Assembly: GCF_010974825.1 (NCBI RefSeq)
Contig: NZ_JAAILA010000004.1
Location: forward strand, 1 to 64,000
Reading direction: 5' to 3'
Source of the DNA: Aeromonas rivipollensis
Lineage (GTDB): Bacteria; Pseudomonadota; Gammaproteobacteria; Enterobacterales; Aeromonadaceae
Length of the DNA stretch: 64,000 nucleotides
Position 1 is the first letter of the stretch; every line of letters begins with the position of its first letter. Positions 31,869-41,816 of this stretch are shown here, one piece after another. The notes beneath the pieces are model-generated. The model was not told the DNA's origin. It ran no database searches and worked only from the letters and a program-made list of their open reading frames with translations. Position numbers and translations under genes: made by a program.

Positions 31869-32791
31869 ACCTTCTCGACCTCCGGGCGACCCAGAATGCC
31901 AGTAGGCATAAACAGCAACACGAAGATGAGCAGGGCGAAGGCCATCACATCCTTGTACTCGGTGCTGAGGTAACCGGCGGTGAGCGCCTCGACCACGCCG
32001 AGCAGCAGGCCGCCGATCACGGCGCCAGGAATGCTGCCGATGCCGCCCAATACCGCTGCCGTAAACGCCTTGAGACCGGCCATAAAGCCGAGATAGGGGT
32101 TGATGACGCCGTAATACATGCCGAGCAGCACGCCCGCGACGGCGGCCAGGGCGGCCCCCAGCACGAAGGTGATGGAGATGACCACATGGGTATCTATGCC
32201 CAGCAGGTTGGCCATCTTGATGTCTTCCGAACAGGCGCGACAGGCGCGGCCCATGCGGGAGCGGTTGATGAACTGGGTCAGCGCCAACATGGTGATGAAG
32301 GTCACCACGAAGATGATGAGCTGCATGTAGGAGAGGCTGGCCTGGAAGCCCTCCTCACCACCCAGGGTCCAACCCCCGGAGATCAGGGTGGGCATGGCGA
32401 TATCGCGCGAGCCCTGTGCCATTCGCATCATGTTCTGCAAGAAGATCGACATGCCGATGGCGGAGATGAGGGGGATGAGGCGATTGCCGCCCCGCAGCGG
32501 GCGATAGGCGACCCGCTCTATGGTCCAGCCATAGCTGCCTGTGATGAGGATACTGATCAGAAAGGCGCCGCCCAGCAGCAGCACTGTGCTGTCGATGCCC
32601 ATCATCATGAGCCCGGCCATCACCATGAAGGCGACATAGGAGCCGATCATGTAGACCTCACCGTGGGCGAAGTTGATCATGCCTATGATGCCGTAGACCA
32701 TGGTGTAGCCGATGGCGATCAACGCATAGGTGCTGCCTATGGTTAACCCGTTCAGCAGCTGCTGAACCAGATAAAGAAGGTGTTCGGACAT
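31865..32791 (-). CDS. livH: branched-chain amino acid ABC transporter permease LivH
   Basis: A 308-residue inner-membrane permease, matching E. coli LivH in length. It opens [25 protein letters not shown], contains the coupling loop [20 protein letters not shown] and the [12 protein letters not shown] segment. It is separated from livJ by a hairpin that may lower transcription of livHMGF relative to the binding protein. Confidence 0.96.
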   Translation of the reverse strand: MSEHLLYLVQQLLNGLTIGSTYALIAIGYTMVYGIIGMINFAHGEVYMIGSYVAFMVMAGLMMMGIDSTVLLLGGAFLISILITGSYGWTIERVAYRPLRGGNRLIPLISAIGMSIFLQNMMRMAQGSRDIAMPTLISGGWTLGGEEGFQASLSYMQLIIFVVTFITMLALTQFINRSRMGRACRACSEDIKMANLLGIDTHVVISITFVLGAALAAVAGVLLGMYYGVINPYLGFMAGLKAFTAAVLGGIGSIPGAVIGGLLLGVVEALTAGYLSTEYKDVMAFALLIFVLLFMPTGILGRPEVEKV

Positions 32792-32825
32792 ACTGCGTTC
32801 CCTGTACTTGCCCGCAAAGAAAGGA

Positions 32826-32847
32826 GGGGGTGACGCTTGTCACCCCC
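32826..32847 (-). terminator. hairpin between livJ and livH, possible attenuating terminator
   Basis: A 9-bp GC-rich perfect stem (GGGGGTGAC / GTCACCCCC, 4-base loop) follows the livJ stop by about 10 bases. Read on the minus strand it is followed by TCCTTTCTTTG, a weak T-rich tract. This would let most transcripts end after livJ while some read into livHMGF (inference). Confidence 0.6.
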
Positions 32848-32857
32848 GACCGGCAGA

Positions 32858-33979
32858 TTATTTGAGTTGAGTGGAGGTACCGTCGGCGTGCCACTGGAAG
32901 ACACCGAACTCGAAGCCCTTCAGGTCACCGTTCGGTGCCCAGGTCAGGGGACCCATGACGGTGTCGATCGGTGCGGCCTTCATGGCGGCAGCCACGGCAG
33001 CGGGATCATCCTCGCCCGCCTTGGCGATACCGGCTGCCAGAGCTTGCATGGCCGCGTAGGTGGTCCAGACGAAGGGACCCGAGGAGTCCTGACCCTTGGC
33101 CTTGAAGGCTTCTACTATGGAGGCGTTGGCAGGCAGCAGGTCGTACTTGTTCGGCAGGGTGACCAGCAGGCCTTCGGAGGCCGGGCCACCGATGGCGGAG
33201 ATGTCCTTGTTACCCACACCTTCCGGACCCATGAACTTGGCTTTCAGGCCTTTCTCGCCAGCCTGGCGCAGGATCAGGCCCAGCTCCGGGTGGTAGCCGC
33301 CGTAGTAGACGAAGTCCACGTTCTCTTTCTGCAGCTTGGCGATCAGGGCGGAGAAGTCCTTGTCCCCGGCGGTGATGCCTTCGAATGCCACTACCTTGAC
33401 GCCAGCCTTGTCCAGAGCCGCCTTGACGCTGGAGGCGATGCCTTCACCGTACTGCTTCTTGTCGTGGATGACGGCCACGCGCTGGGGTTTGACCTGCTCG
33501 ATGATGTACTTGGCGGCGGTCGGGCCCTGGTCGCTGTCCAGGCCAATGGTGCGCATGGTCAGCTGGTAGCCACGCTCGGTGATCTTGGGGTTGGTGGAGG
33601 CCGGGGTCACCATCAGCACACCTTCATCTTCATAGATGTCGGAGGCGGGCAGGGTGTTGTCTGAGCAGAGGTGGCCGACCACGAACTTGACGCCGTCGTT
33701 GATCACCTTGTTGGCGATGGCCACGGCCTGCTTGGGATCGCAGGCGTCGTCATAGATGACGGCTTCGATCTGTTTGCCCTTGATGCCGCCCGCCTTGTTG
33801 ATCTGCTCGACCGCCATCTTGCCGCCGGTGAACTGCATGTCACCGTACTGGGCGACCGGGCCGGTCAGGGGGCCGGCGATGCCGATCTTGATGGTATCGG
33901 CCGCATTGGCCATGGAGACTGATCCAAACAGAGCCAAAGAAACCGCTGCCCTGACTGCCATTTTGCTCAAGTTATTCAT
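32858..33979 (-). CDS. livJ: periplasmic branched-chain amino acid binding protein
   Basis: A 373-residue periplasmic binding protein. The Sec signal peptide ([20 protein letters not shown], cut before ADTIK) precedes a type I fold with [38 protein letters not shown] and [16 protein letters not shown], all typical of LivJ/LivK. Only one binding protein is present, so the LivJ versus LivK distinction is not certain. It is first in the liv operon, with a long upstream region. Confidence 0.94.
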   Translation of the reverse strand: MNNLSKMAVRAAVSLALFGSVSMANAADTIKIGIAGPLTGPVAQYGDMQFTGGKMAVEQINKAGGIKGKQIEAVIYDDACDPKQAVAIANKVINDGVKFVVGHLCSDNTLPASDIYEDEGVLMVTPASTNPKITERGYQLTMRTIGLDSDQGPTAAKYIIEQVKPQRVAVIHDKKQYGEGIASSVKAALDKAGVKVVAFEGITAGDKDFSALIAKLQKENVDFVYYGGYHPELGLILRQAGEKGLKAKFMGPEGVGNKDISAIGGPASEGLLVTLPNKYDLLPANASIVEAFKAKGQDSSGPFVWTTYAAMQALAAGIAKAGEDDPAAVAAAMKAAPIDTVMGPLTWAPNGDLKGFEFGVFQWHADGTSTQLK

Positions 33980-34414
33980 TGATTCGTCCCTTAATCAGTG
34001 GATTGTTTCATTTTCCGTGTGTCATTCCGAGCCTGTGTCCCGCCAGCCCGGCAATAGATAAGGTTCTATCATTCCTCGCCGTGCAATAACAAGATGTTAA
34101 AGATACTAACCGGAACGGGTTGGGTAGGGCTTTTATGAAACAAATGCCCTGCTTAAGTTTTTATTTTGGAGTTTAATATCGCATATGTCGATTAACATAC
34201 TGACAACAAATTGTCACGGTGACAATTTTCAGAGTAAAAAACTGACGATATTTCATTCTGCGTCCGCTCTCATTTTGACCAAATTCCGTTTGCGCAAAAA
34301 GAAATGACCGCCTAGATTAGCCAAGATTGACAATTCGCTGGCAGCTCTCGTTAAAACCAAGCCTTTATTCGGGAAATCTGCTACTGTTCCGCCTTTGTTA
34401 TTCAGGAGACAGAG
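33980..34414. promoter_or_regulatory. divergent control region with a perfect operator-like palindrome
   Basis: These 435 bases between livJ (minus) and the LacI-family gene (plus) hold no gene. The middle is AT-rich and contains the palindrome AAATTGTCAC-G-GTGACAATTT at 34208-34228 (10-bp arms, 1-base centre), the shape of a dimeric repressor site. An ATTAACATACTGACAA stretch precedes it. I cannot assign the binding protein. Candidates are the adjacent LacI-family protein or a regulator of liv. Confidence 0.6.
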
Positions 34415-35419
34415 ATGGCCACTATCAAGGATGTCGCCTCCAGGGCAGGCGTATCCATCTCCACCGTCTCACATGTACTCAATCACACCCGTCGGGTCAG
34501 CGAAGATGCAACCCAGAAAGTGCTTGAGGCGGTGGCAGAACTCAACTACGCGCCCAATTCGGTAGCGCGCAGCCTCAAGATCAACTCGACCAAGACCATA
34601 GGCATGCTGGTCACCACCAGTGCCAACCCCTTCTTCGCGGAAGTGGTGCAAGGGGTGGAAGCCTACTGCTTCGAACAGGGTTACAGCCTGATCCTGTGCA
34701 ACACCGAGAACCAGCCCCCCCGTCAGCAGCACTATCTGCGCATGTTGATGGAGAAGCGGGTCGACGGCTTGCTGGTGCTGGGGACCGACATCGACACCCC
34801 GCTGCGGGACATGCTGCGGATCCACAAGAACGTGCCCCAGGTGGTACTGGACTGGGGAACCGAGTGCGACTTTGCCAACGTGATCAACGACAACGCCCGC
34901 ATTGGTGCGCGCCTGGCCGTGCGTCATCTGCTGGAGCAGGGTCACACCGAGATCGTCTGCATCACGGGCCAGATCGACAAGCCGACCACCCAGCAGCGCT
35001 TGGACGGGGTGCGTGACGCCCTGGGCGAGCATGGCCTGACCCTGAAGGACGAGCAGATCTTCGAAGGGGACTACGAGAGCCAGAGCGGCTACGATGCCAT
35101 GCAGCGGATCCTGGCCCTCAAGCCGCGGCCGACGGCGGTGTTTGCCTTCGACGATCCCATGGCCATAGGTGCCATCTGCGCCGCCTGGGAAGCCGGGGTC
35201 AAGGTGCCGGACGACATCTCCATGATCGGCTACGACGATGTGGAGATGGCGCGCTTCTCCAGCCCGCCGCTCACCACCATTCGCCACCCCAAGGCCGAGC
35301 TGGGCCTGCTGGCGGTGCAGCATCTGGTGAGCCGGATCCGCAACAAGGCCCTGGAAGTCGAGTCCATGACGGTTCAGCCCGAGCTGATCGTTCGTCGCTC
35401 GGTCAAGTCCCTGCGCTGA
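34415..35419 (+). CDS. LacI family transcriptional regulator, RbsR/PurR-like
   Basis: A 334-residue repressor. The N-terminal helix-turn-helix IKDVASRAGVSISTVSHVLN and hinge helix NSVARSLK are followed by a periplasmic-binding-type sensor domain (TIGMLVTTSANPFFAEVVQG, CFEQGYSLILCNTE, RVDGLLVLGTD, IGYDDVEMARF). By eye it resembles E. coli RbsR more than PurR, but no ribose genes are adjacent, so the ligand is unknown. ATG 34415 has CAGGAGACAG just upstream. Confidence 0.9.
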   Translation: MATIKDVASRAGVSISTVSHVLNHTRRVSEDATQKVLEAVAELNYAPNSVARSLKINSTKTIGMLVTTSANPFFAEVVQGVEAYCFEQGYSLILCNTENQPPRQQHYLRMLMEKRVDGLLVLGTDIDTPLRDMLRIHKNVPQVVLDWGTECDFANVINDNARIGARLAVRHLLEQGHTEIVCITGQIDKPTTQQRLDGVRDALGEHGLTLKDEQIFEGDYESQSGYDAMQRILALKPRPTAVFAFDDPMAIGAICAAWEAGVKVPDDISMIGYDDVEMARFSSPPLTTIRHPKAELGLLAVQHLVSRIRNKALEVESMTVQPELIVRRSVKSLR

Positions 35420-35441
35420 TCGCCCGGCCTCAGGCACCACG

Positions 35442-35471
35442 AAAAACCCCCTCCCTCGCGAGGGGGTTTTT
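35442..35471. terminator. bidirectional terminator between the LacI-family gene and norR
   Basis: Stem AAAAACCCCCT / AGGGGGTTTTT with an 8-base loop and T-rich flank (TGTTTTTGG), between convergent genes. Confidence 0.87.
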
Positions 35472-35495
35472 GTTTTTGGGGCCCGGCGCCGCCCC

Positions 35496-37019
35496 TCAGG
35501 CCTTGAGGCCGAGCCGCCTGGCGAGCCGGTGCAGGTTGCCGCCGTCCAGCGCCAGCGCCCGGGCGGTGGCGGCCCAGTTGCCGTCCTGGGCCGCCAGGGT
35601 CTGCTCTATCAGCTGGAGCTGGAAGGCGTCGGTGGCGGCGCGCAGGCCGAGGCCGGTGGCGACGGACGGGGCCGGGGTGGCCGTGCTGGCGGCAAGCGGC
35701 GGCGAGACCGCCGCCCCCAGATTGAAGTGGTGGGCATCCAGGGCCGGGGACTGGCTGCCCTGTTCGGCCCTGGCCAGCACGGCGGCTCTGTGGATGGCGT
35801 GCTCGAGTTCGCGCACGTTGCCCGGCCAGTCGTGACTCTCGAGCAGTGCCAGCGCCCCGGGCAGGATGCGCAGCCGCTCCAGCCCCAGGCTGACCCGGCA
35901 GCGTTCGCAAAAATAACCGGCCAGCAGGGGAATGTCGCCGGGGCGTTCCCGCAGTGCCGGGGCCTGGATCGGGAAGACGCTCAGGCGGTGGTAGAGGTCG
36001 GCCCTGAATTGCCCCTCGACCACAGCCTGCTTCAGATCCCGGTTGGTGGCCGCCAGGATGCGCACATTGACCCTGAGGGGGGTGTCGTCACCTATGCGCT
36101 GCAGATCCCCGTATTGCAGCACCCGCAGCAGCTTGGCCTGCAGCGCCAGCGACAGCTCGCCAATCTCGTCCAGAAACAGGGTGCCCTTGTCGGCCAGCTC
36201 GAACTTGCCCGCCCTGTTGTGGATGGCGCCGGTGAAGGCCCCCTTCACGTGACCGAACAGCTCGCTCTCCGCCACCGACTCCGGCAGGGCGGCGCAGTTG
36301 AGATAGACCAGGGGGGCACTGGCGCGGGGTGAGCCCTGATGCACCGCCTTGGCGATCAGCTCCTTGCCGACCCCCGTCTCCCCCAGGATCAGCACGTTCA
36401 GCTCCGAGCTCGCCACCACGTCTATCTCGTGGCGCAACCGGGCCATGGCGGGGGAGTGGCCTATCATCTCCGGCTGGCCCTCGGCATGGGGGGCTGAGGC
36501 GAGGGGCTCGCTGCTCTGGCGGGCGAGGCGTTCCAGCAGCAGGGCGTTGCTGAGGGCGGCGGCGGCCAGGGCTCCCACCAGCCGCAGCTCCTCGTCGCTG
36601 ATGCCGTCGAACTGGGTCGGGTTCATGCCGTCTATGGTCAGGGCACCGATGAGGGTCTGATCCGAGAAGAGCGGCAGGCCTACGCAGGCGTGCACCTTGA
36701 AGTCGTCGTGATCCGGGATCAGGCCGTCATAGGGGTCGGGTAGGGAGCTGTCGGCGGGAAAGCGCACCACGTCGCCAGCCCGGGCTATGGCCTCCATGCG
36801 CGGGTGATCCTTGAGGGCGAAGCGGCGGCCCAGCACGTCCTGCATCAGGCCGTCGATGGCTAGCGGGATGAACTGGCCCCCCTCGTAGCGCAACAGGGCA
36901 GAGGCGTCCGAGTGCAGCAGGCTGCGCACGCTCTGGATCAGACGGTGGAACCTGTCCTGATGGGAGATGCCGAGTTGCAGGTCGAGGGCGATGCGCGCCA
37001 GGCTGTCGGTCGAGATCAC
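35496..37019 (-). CDS. norR: NorR, nitric oxide-responsive sigma-54 activator
   Basis: A 507-residue enhancer-binding protein that senses NO through an iron centre in its GAF domain and activates norVW. The N-terminal GAF domain (about residues 20-170) is followed by an AAA+ domain with Walker A GETGVGKE, the sigma-54 contact loop GAFTGA, Walker [12 protein letters not shown] and the NREL region. A C-terminal Fis-type helix-turn-helix ends it ([26 protein letters not shown]). It is divergent from norV, with three NorR boxes between them. Confidence 0.95.
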   Translation of the reverse strand: MISTDSLARIALDLQLGISHQDRFHRLIQSVRSLLHSDASALLRYEGGQFIPLAIDGLMQDVLGRRFALKDHPRMEAIARAGDVVRFPADSSLPDPYDGLIPDHDDFKVHACVGLPLFSDQTLIGALTIDGMNPTQFDGISDEELRLVGALAAAALSNALLLERLARQSSEPLASAPHAEGQPEMIGHSPAMARLRHEIDVVASSELNVLILGETGVGKELIAKAVHQGSPRASAPLVYLNCAALPESVAESELFGHVKGAFTGAIHNRAGKFELADKGTLFLDEIGELSLALQAKLLRVLQYGDLQRIGDDTPLRVNVRILAATNRDLKQAVVEGQFRADLYHRLSVFPIQAPALRERPGDIPLLAGYFCERCRVSLGLERLRILPGALALLESHDWPGNVRELEHAIHRAAVLARAEQGSQSPALDAHHFNLGAAVSPPLAASTATPAPSVATGLGLRAATDAFQLQLIEQTLAAQDGNWAATARALALDGGNLHRLARRLGLKA

Positions 37020-37026
37020 GATGATT

Positions 37027-37082
37027 GTCCAAATGACAGTGTATTTGTGATTTTGACTATAGAGAGAGGCTGTCTAAATGAC
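37027..37082 (+). promoter_or_regulatory. three NorR boxes (GT-N7-AC)
   Basis: Three 11-base sites fit the NorR core GT-N7-AC: GTCCAAATGAC at 37027-37037, GTGATTTTGAC at 37047-37057 and GTCTAAATGAC at 37072-37082. Centre spacings are 20 and 25 bases. E. coli norVW also has three such sites upstream of its sigma-54 promoter, so the arrangement is conserved. Confidence 0.85.
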
Positions 37083-37125
37083 AATGACAGATATTGTAAT
37101 CTAGTAAAAACAATAAGTTATAAGT

Positions 37126-37140
37126 TGGCACGTCCGCTGC
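37126..37140 (+). promoter_or_regulatory. sigma-54 promoter of norVW
   Basis: TGGCACGTCCGCTGC matches the -24/-12 consensus TGGCAC-N5-TTGC with one mismatch (C for T at the start of the -12 element). It lies about 45 bases downstream of the last NorR box and 51 bases before the norV start. Confidence 0.85.
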
Positions 37141-37190
37141 AATAGGGAATTCAGTCACACATTCACTATTGCCTGCTGAGGAACTGCCTG

Positions 37191-38672
37191 ATGAGCATTC
37201 ACGTCAAGAACAACATCCACTGGGTCGGCCAACGGGACTGGGAGGTGCGCGACTTCCACGGCACCGAGTACAAGACCCACAAGGGCACCAGCTACAACAG
37301 CTACCTCATCCGCGAAGGGAAGAACGTGCTGATCGATACCGTCGATCACAAGTTCAGCCGGGAGTTCGTGCAGAACCTGGCGGCGGAGATCGATCTCGCC
37401 GCCATCGACTTTGTGGTGATCAACCACGCCGAGGAGGATCACGCCGGCGCCCTGACCGAGCTGATGGCCCGCATCCCCGGCACCCCCATCTACTGCACCC
37501 ACAACGCCATCGACTCCATCACAGGTCACCATCATCACCCGGAGTGGAACTTCCAGCCGGTCAAGACGGGCGACAGCCTGGACATCGGCAACGGCAAGCA
37601 GCTGGTATTCATCGAGACCCCCATGCTGCACTGGCCCGACAGCATGATGACCTATATGACAGAGGACGCGGTGCTCTTCTCCAACGACGCCTTCGGCCAG
37701 CACTACTGCGATGAGCACCTGTTCAACGACGAGGTGGATCAGACCGAGCTGATGGAGCAGTGCCAGCGTTACTACGCCAACATACTGACCCCCTTCAGCC
37801 CCCTGGTGACCGCCAAGATCAAGGAAGTGCTCGGCTTCAACCTGCCGGTGAGCATGGTGGCCACCTCCCACGGCATCGTCTGGCGCGAGGATCCCACCCA
37901 GATCATCCTCAAATATCTGGAGTGGGCCGACCACTACCAGGAGGATCGCATCACATTGTTCTACGACTCCATGTCCAACAATACCCGCATGATGGCCGAC
38001 GCCATCGCCCAGGGCATCCACGAGGTGGATCCCGGGGTGGCGGTGAAGATCTACAACGTGGCGCGCCACGACAAGAACGAGATCCTGACCCAGGTGTTCC
38101 GCTCCAAGGGGATACTGGTGGGCTCCTCCACCATGAACAACGTCATGATGCCCAAGGTGGCGGGCATGCTCGAGGAGATCACCGGCCTGCGCTTCCGTAA
38201 CAAGCGGGCTTCGGCCTTCGGCAGCTACGGCTGGACCGGTGGCGCCGTGGACCGGATCCAGACCCGGCTGATGGATGCTGGCTTCGACATCAGCCTCTCC
38301 CTCAAGGCCAAGTGGCGCCCGGACGGCTCGGCGCTGGCACAGTGCCGCGAGCACGGTCGCCAGCTCGCCCGTCAGTGGGCCCTGCACCCGCTGGAGGCAC
38401 CCCGCCCGATCACCACAACCCAGGCGGCAGTGACGCCTGCCCCCGTGATCGCCAAGGCGCCGCAAGCCGCACCGGCCGCCGCTGAATGGGACGACGATCA
38501 GCCCATGCTCTGCACCGTCTGCCAGTGGGTCTATGACCCGGCCCAGGGGGAGCCGGATCAGTTGGTGGCGCCGGGCACTCCCTGGGCCCAGGTACCTGAC
38601 AGCTTCCTCTGCCCGGGCTGCGGCATCGGCAAGGAGGTGTTCGAGCCCTGCGCCGTGGAGGCCTGTGTATGA
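37191..38672 (+). CDS. norV: anaerobic nitric oxide reductase flavorubredoxin
   Basis: Reduces NO to N2O in the cytoplasm under anaerobic conditions. It has 493 residues. The metallo-beta-lactamase-like diiron domain shows H79-x-E81-x-D83-H84 in [11 protein letters not shown], the same numbering as E. coli. The flavodoxin domain (about 255-400, [19 protein letters not shown]) binds FMN. A C-terminal rubredoxin domain has CTVC and CPGCG as iron ligands. The linker before the rubredoxin is Pro/Ala-rich and slightly longer than in E. coli (479). Its stop overlaps the norW start. Confidence 0.97.
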   Translation: MSIHVKNNIHWVGQRDWEVRDFHGTEYKTHKGTSYNSYLIREGKNVLIDTVDHKFSREFVQNLAAEIDLAAIDFVVINHAEEDHAGALTELMARIPGTPIYCTHNAIDSITGHHHHPEWNFQPVKTGDSLDIGNGKQLVFIETPMLHWPDSMMTYMTEDAVLFSNDAFGQHYCDEHLFNDEVDQTELMEQCQRYYANILTPFSPLVTAKIKEVLGFNLPVSMVATSHGIVWREDPTQIILKYLEWADHYQEDRITLFYDSMSNNTRMMADAIAQGIHEVDPGVAVKIYNVARHDKNEILTQVFRSKGILVGSSTMNNVMMPKVAGMLEEITGLRFRNKRASAFGSYGWTGGAVDRIQTRLMDAGFDISLSLKAKWRPDGSALAQCREHGRQLARQWALHPLEAPRPITTTQAAVTPAPVIAKAPQAAPAAAEWDDDQPMLCTVCQWVYDPAQGEPDQLVAPGTPWAQVPDSFLCPGCGIGKEVFEPCAVEACV

Positions 38673-39835
38673 ACGCAGTCACTCCGAATGAGGTCGGCAT
38701 CAGCCGGGAGATAGTGGTGATCGGCAGCGGCTTCGCCGCCCAGCAACTGGTCAAGAGCCTTCGCAAGCTCGATGGGGAGCGGCCCATCCGCCTCATCACC
38801 GCCGACAGCGGCGACGAGTACAACAAGCCGGACTTGAGCCACGTGGTGAGCCGGGGCTGCGCCGCCGCAGCCATGACCCGGCTGACTGGCGCCGACTTCG
38901 CCGAGCAGCAGCGCATCACGCTGCTGCCCCACTGCCAGGTTCTCGGCATAGATCCCGCCCGGCGCACCCTGTTGACCTCGCAGGGCAGCTTCCCCTATGG
39001 CCAGCTGGTGCTGGCCACCGGCGCCAGTGCGGCGCGCCCCGAGATACCGGGCAGCGAGCATCTGGTGACCCTCAACAGCCAGCAGGAGTACGCCGCCGCC
39101 GAGGGGCTGATCCAGCAGGCCAGACGCATCATGATATTGGGGGCCGGGCTGATTGGCTGCGAGCTGGCGATGGACATAGCGAGCGACGGTCGCGAGGTGA
39201 CACTGGTGGATCTGGCGGGCAGCCCCCTCGGCAGCCTGCTGCCCGCCGCCCTGACCCAGCCGTTGCAACAGGCGCTGCGCAGTCAGGGAGTCAGGCTGCA
39301 ATTCGGGACAGGTCTCGCCAGAGTGGACGCCCAGCCCGGCGATGGCTGGCGAGCAACCCTGAGTGACGGCCGCGTTAGCTCGCAGGATCTGGTGATCGCC
39401 GCCATAGGCCTTACGCCCAATCTGGACCTGGCCCGTGGGGCCGGGCTGGCAGTGGAGCGCGGCATCCTGGTCGACGATCGGCTGCAAACCAGCGATCCCC
39501 ATATCTTCGCGCTGGGGGATTGCGTGCAGTGGCGGGGTCAGCTGCTTCCCTTCCTGCAACCAATAGTGCTGGGGGCCAATACCCTGGCCAAGACCCTGCT
39601 CGGTACCCCGACCCTGCTGACCCTGCCCCCCATGCTGGTGAAGGTGAAGACCCCGCGTTACCCCTTGCAGCTGGCGGGCCGCACCCAGGGCGAGGATCTC
39701 GCCTGGCAGTGCCGCTGGAACAGCCAGGGCATGGTGGCCGAGGCGCACGGCGAGGATGGCGAGCTGTGCGGCTTCGTGGTGGGGGGCGATCAGATGAGCG
39801 CCGCCTTCCCGCTGCTGCGCCAGCTGCCCCGCTGA
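38669..39835 (+). CDS. norW: NADH:flavorubredoxin reductase
   Basis: FAD-dependent oxidoreductase (388 residues) that passes electrons from NADH to the NorV rubredoxin domain. The FAD motif is [18 protein letters not shown], the NAD motif [18 protein letters not shown], and the second FAD motif is [11 protein letters not shown]. The start overlaps the norV stop (ATGA), so translation is coupled. Confidence 0.95.
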   Translation: MNAVTPNEVGISREIVVIGSGFAAQQLVKSLRKLDGERPIRLITADSGDEYNKPDLSHVVSRGCAAAAMTRLTGADFAEQQRITLLPHCQVLGIDPARRTLLTSQGSFPYGQLVLATGASAARPEIPGSEHLVTLNSQQEYAAAEGLIQQARRIMILGAGLIGCELAMDIASDGREVTLVDLAGSPLGSLLPAALTQPLQQALRSQGVRLQFGTGLARVDAQPGDGWRATLSDGRVSSQDLVIAAIGLTPNLDLARGAGLAVERGILVDDRLQTSDPHIFALGDCVQWRGQLLPFLQPIVLGANTLAKTLLGTPTLLTLPPMLVKVKTPRYPLQLAGRTQGEDLAWQCRWNSQGMVAEAHGEDGELCGFVVGGDQMSAAFPLLRQLPR

Positions 39836-39886
39836 TCCACTTTATCGATTGAGGCCGGGCCGACCGGCCATCTGAGGAGAATGTCT

Positions 39887-40240
39887 ATGTCACTGCACCT
39901 TATTCCCGCCCATTCTATTCCTACAGATTGGGTGGTTCGTCGCTCCACCCCCTTCTTCACCCGCGCCAACGTGCCCCAGGCCCTGCTCAGTCACCACAAC
40001 ACGGCAGCCGGGGTGTTCGGCCAGCTCTGCGTGATGGAGGGCACCGTCACCTATCACGGCTTTGCCGACGAACAGGCCGAGGAGCCGGAGCTGAGTCTGG
40101 TGATCCGGGCCGGGCAGTTTGTCACCAGCCCGCCCCGGTACTGGCACAGGGTCGAGCTGTCGGAAGATGCCCGCTTCAATATCCACTTCTGGGCCGAGCA
40201 GGGTTCGTCGGATCAACCCCTGTTCAACAGCCGAAAATAA
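39887..40240 (+). CDS. YeaR-like DUF1971 cupin protein
   Basis: A 117-residue single-domain cupin-like protein. RSTPFFTRANVPQALL, CVMEGTVTYHGFADE, AGQFVTSPPRYWHRV and RFNIHFWAE align by eye with E. coli YeaR (DUF1971), which is induced by nitrate and NO. ATG 39887 is preferred over 39881 because GGAG then has a 7-base spacing. It lies 51 bases after norW on the same strand, so it is probably read through from the NorR-controlled promoter. The biochemical role is unknown. Confidence 0.82.
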   Translation: MSLHLIPAHSIPTDWVVRRSTPFFTRANVPQALLSHHNTAAGVFGQLCVMEGTVTYHGFADEQAEEPELSLVIRAGQFVTSPPRYWHRVELSEDARFNIHFWAEQGSSDQPLFNSRK

Positions 40241-40381
40241 TAAGGTTCAACAGCCGCAAAGGGTGAGAACGGGTGGGGCCAATCCGGGTGAATGGCCCCT
40301 CTGCCCATGCAGATCAAAATAATCAACTCAGATGTTCGTTATCCTGCCCCCTTATCCGAATGAGTTCTGTGAGGGAGATGC

Positions 40382-41599
40382 ATGAGCCTGATTGAAGCCA
40401 TGACCATGGTGGCTGGCCTGGTCTATCTGGTGCTGCTGGCGTGGCAGGCGCGATCGGGCTGGCAGTGGCGTCTTGCCCTCGGCCTGCTGCTCATGCTCTG
40501 GTTGCTGGTGGCGGACAGCCTGCTCTGGATCGGGTTGGGGCTGGTGGTCGTCCCCCTCGCCCTGTGGCACAGATACAGGCCGCTGCCGGTACTCGGCGGG
40601 ATCAACAGCCAGTCGCTGCGGGCTTGGACTCGCAAGCTGCTGCTGCTCTGCTGGGGGCTGGTGACTGTGCAGTACGGCGTCCATATCTGGCAGCTGGGGC
40701 AGGGGATCCCCCCCTGGCTGGTGCGTCCGGATGTGGTGGACGGCTTCCTGCCCATCGCAGGCGGTCTCGGGCTGCGGGCCTGGCTCGGGCAGGGGCTGGT
40801 GGATCCGCACCATCCGGCGGCCACCATCACAGTGCTGGTGCTCTGCCTGTCGGCCCTGCTGCTGGGGCGGGCATTCTGCGCCTGGTTCTGCCCGCTAGGG
40901 CTGGTGGGTGAGTGGCTGCATCGACTGCGTACTCGCCTGTTGCCGGGGGAGTGGGTGCCGCCCCGCTGGCTGGATTGGCTGCTGCGGGCCCAGAAGTTTC
41001 TGGTGCTCGGTTTCCTGCTCTTCATCATATTGCTGGCGGTGCCCGCCGCCGCCCTGCCCGGCTACTTCACCAGCCCCTACCATCAGGCAGCGGACATGAA
41101 AATGGGGGCCTTCTTCTTCAACCTGACCCTGATCTCGGGCCTCTGCCTTGGCTGGGTGCTGCTGCTCACCGTTGCCTTCCGCCAGGGCTTCTGCCGCTAC
41201 CTCTGCCCCTACGGCGCCTGGCTCTCTTTACTCGGCCTGCTGACACCTCTGCGCATTCGCCGCGACCCGGACCGCTGCCTGCGAAGTGCTGGCCATGACT
41301 GCGACAGGTGCAGCCGGGCCTGCCCGTCCCGCATCCAGGTGCACCAGCTGATCGCGGTGCAGAGCCTCGAGTGCAGCAGCTGCATGAGCTGCGTCGCCGC
41401 CTGCCCCAAAAGCGCCGATGCACTGTACTTGGGCAGCAAGGCACGCAGGCTGGAGCCCCAGTGGCTGCTGGGTCTGCTCTGCCTGTTGCTGCTGGTGTTG
41501 CCGCTGCTCGCTTACGGCCTGCTGGAGTTCTGGGTCAGCCAGACGCCGCTCGCCGACCGCTACGAGTTGCTGCAGCGGCTGCCCTGGTTGAATCATTGA
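40382..41599 (+). CDS. membrane polyferredoxin (NapH/NosR/CcoG-like)
   Basis: A 405-residue inner-membrane protein with about seven hydrophobic helices. Two CxxxCP motifs (FCAWFCPLG and FCRYLCPYG), typical of NapH and the NosR C-terminus, sit at helix ends. Two cytoplasmic-type 4Fe-4S clusters follow (CDRCSRACP region and CSSCMSCVAACP). Such proteins carry electrons from quinol or periplasmic flavin donors. Adjacency to norVW-DUF1971 suggests a role in NO or nitrogen-oxide metabolism (inference), but no nap or nos genes are here. GAGGGAG lies before ATG 40382. Confidence 0.8.
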   Translation: MSLIEAMTMVAGLVYLVLLAWQARSGWQWRLALGLLLMLWLLVADSLLWIGLGLVVVPLALWHRYRPLPVLGGINSQSLRAWTRKLLLLCWGLVTVQYGVHIWQLGQGIPPWLVRPDVVDGFLPIAGGLGLRAWLGQGLVDPHHPAATITVLVLCLSALLLGRAFCAWFCPLGLVGEWLHRLRTRLLPGEWVPPRWLDWLLRAQKFLVLGFLLFIILLAVPAAALPGYFTSPYHQAADMKMGAFFFNLTLISGLCLGWVLLLTVAFRQGFCRYLCPYGAWLSLLGLLTPLRIRRDPDRCLRSAGHDCDRCSRACPSRIQVHQLIAVQSLECSSCMSCVAACPKSADALYLGSKARRLEPQWLLGLLCLLLLVLPLLAYGLLEFWVSQTPLADRYELLQRLPWLNH

Positions 41600-41744
41600 G
41601 CCGTCGGCGGGGGTGTATAAAAATCCCCCGCCAAACTGTTAGCGCCATCCCAAATTGCTTATGTCGCAATTGATCCTTGGGCGGGGCCCCCCATAATGGA
41701 TTGCGTTATTGGTCGTTGTTAATTTCAACCAGATGAGCAACAAC

Positions 41745-41816
41745 ATGAATATCATGATCACCTCACCCAAGTGGTTTACCCTGGATCATAAAATCGCTTT
41801 CTTCTTCCCGCTGTAA
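41745..41816 (+). CDS. tnaC: TnaC tryptophanase leader peptide
   Basis: A 23-codon leader ORF starts MNIMITSPKWF and ends FFFPL. Relative to its Trp (W10), the Asp (+4), Ile (+7) and Pro (+12) fall at the same offsets as E. coli TnaC W12, D16, I19 and P24, the residues needed for tryptophan-induced stalling. Unlike E. coli, one more codon (Leu) follows the Pro before TAA. Proteus TnaC also has extra residues after Pro. It lies 202 bases upstream of tnaA, the expected distance for Rho-dependent attenuation. Confidence 0.92.
   Translation: MNIMITSPKWFTLDHKIAFFFPL

Noticed and set aside
40275-40299. Terminator between the DUF1971 gene and the polyferredoxin gene
   Set aside because: There is a GGGGCCA/TGGCCCC stem but no T-run, so I do not call it a terminator.
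41600-41744. CRP site upstream of tnaC
   Set aside because: Expected from E. coli, but the best candidate (around 41660, TATGTCGCAATTGATC) matches the consensus too poorly to call.
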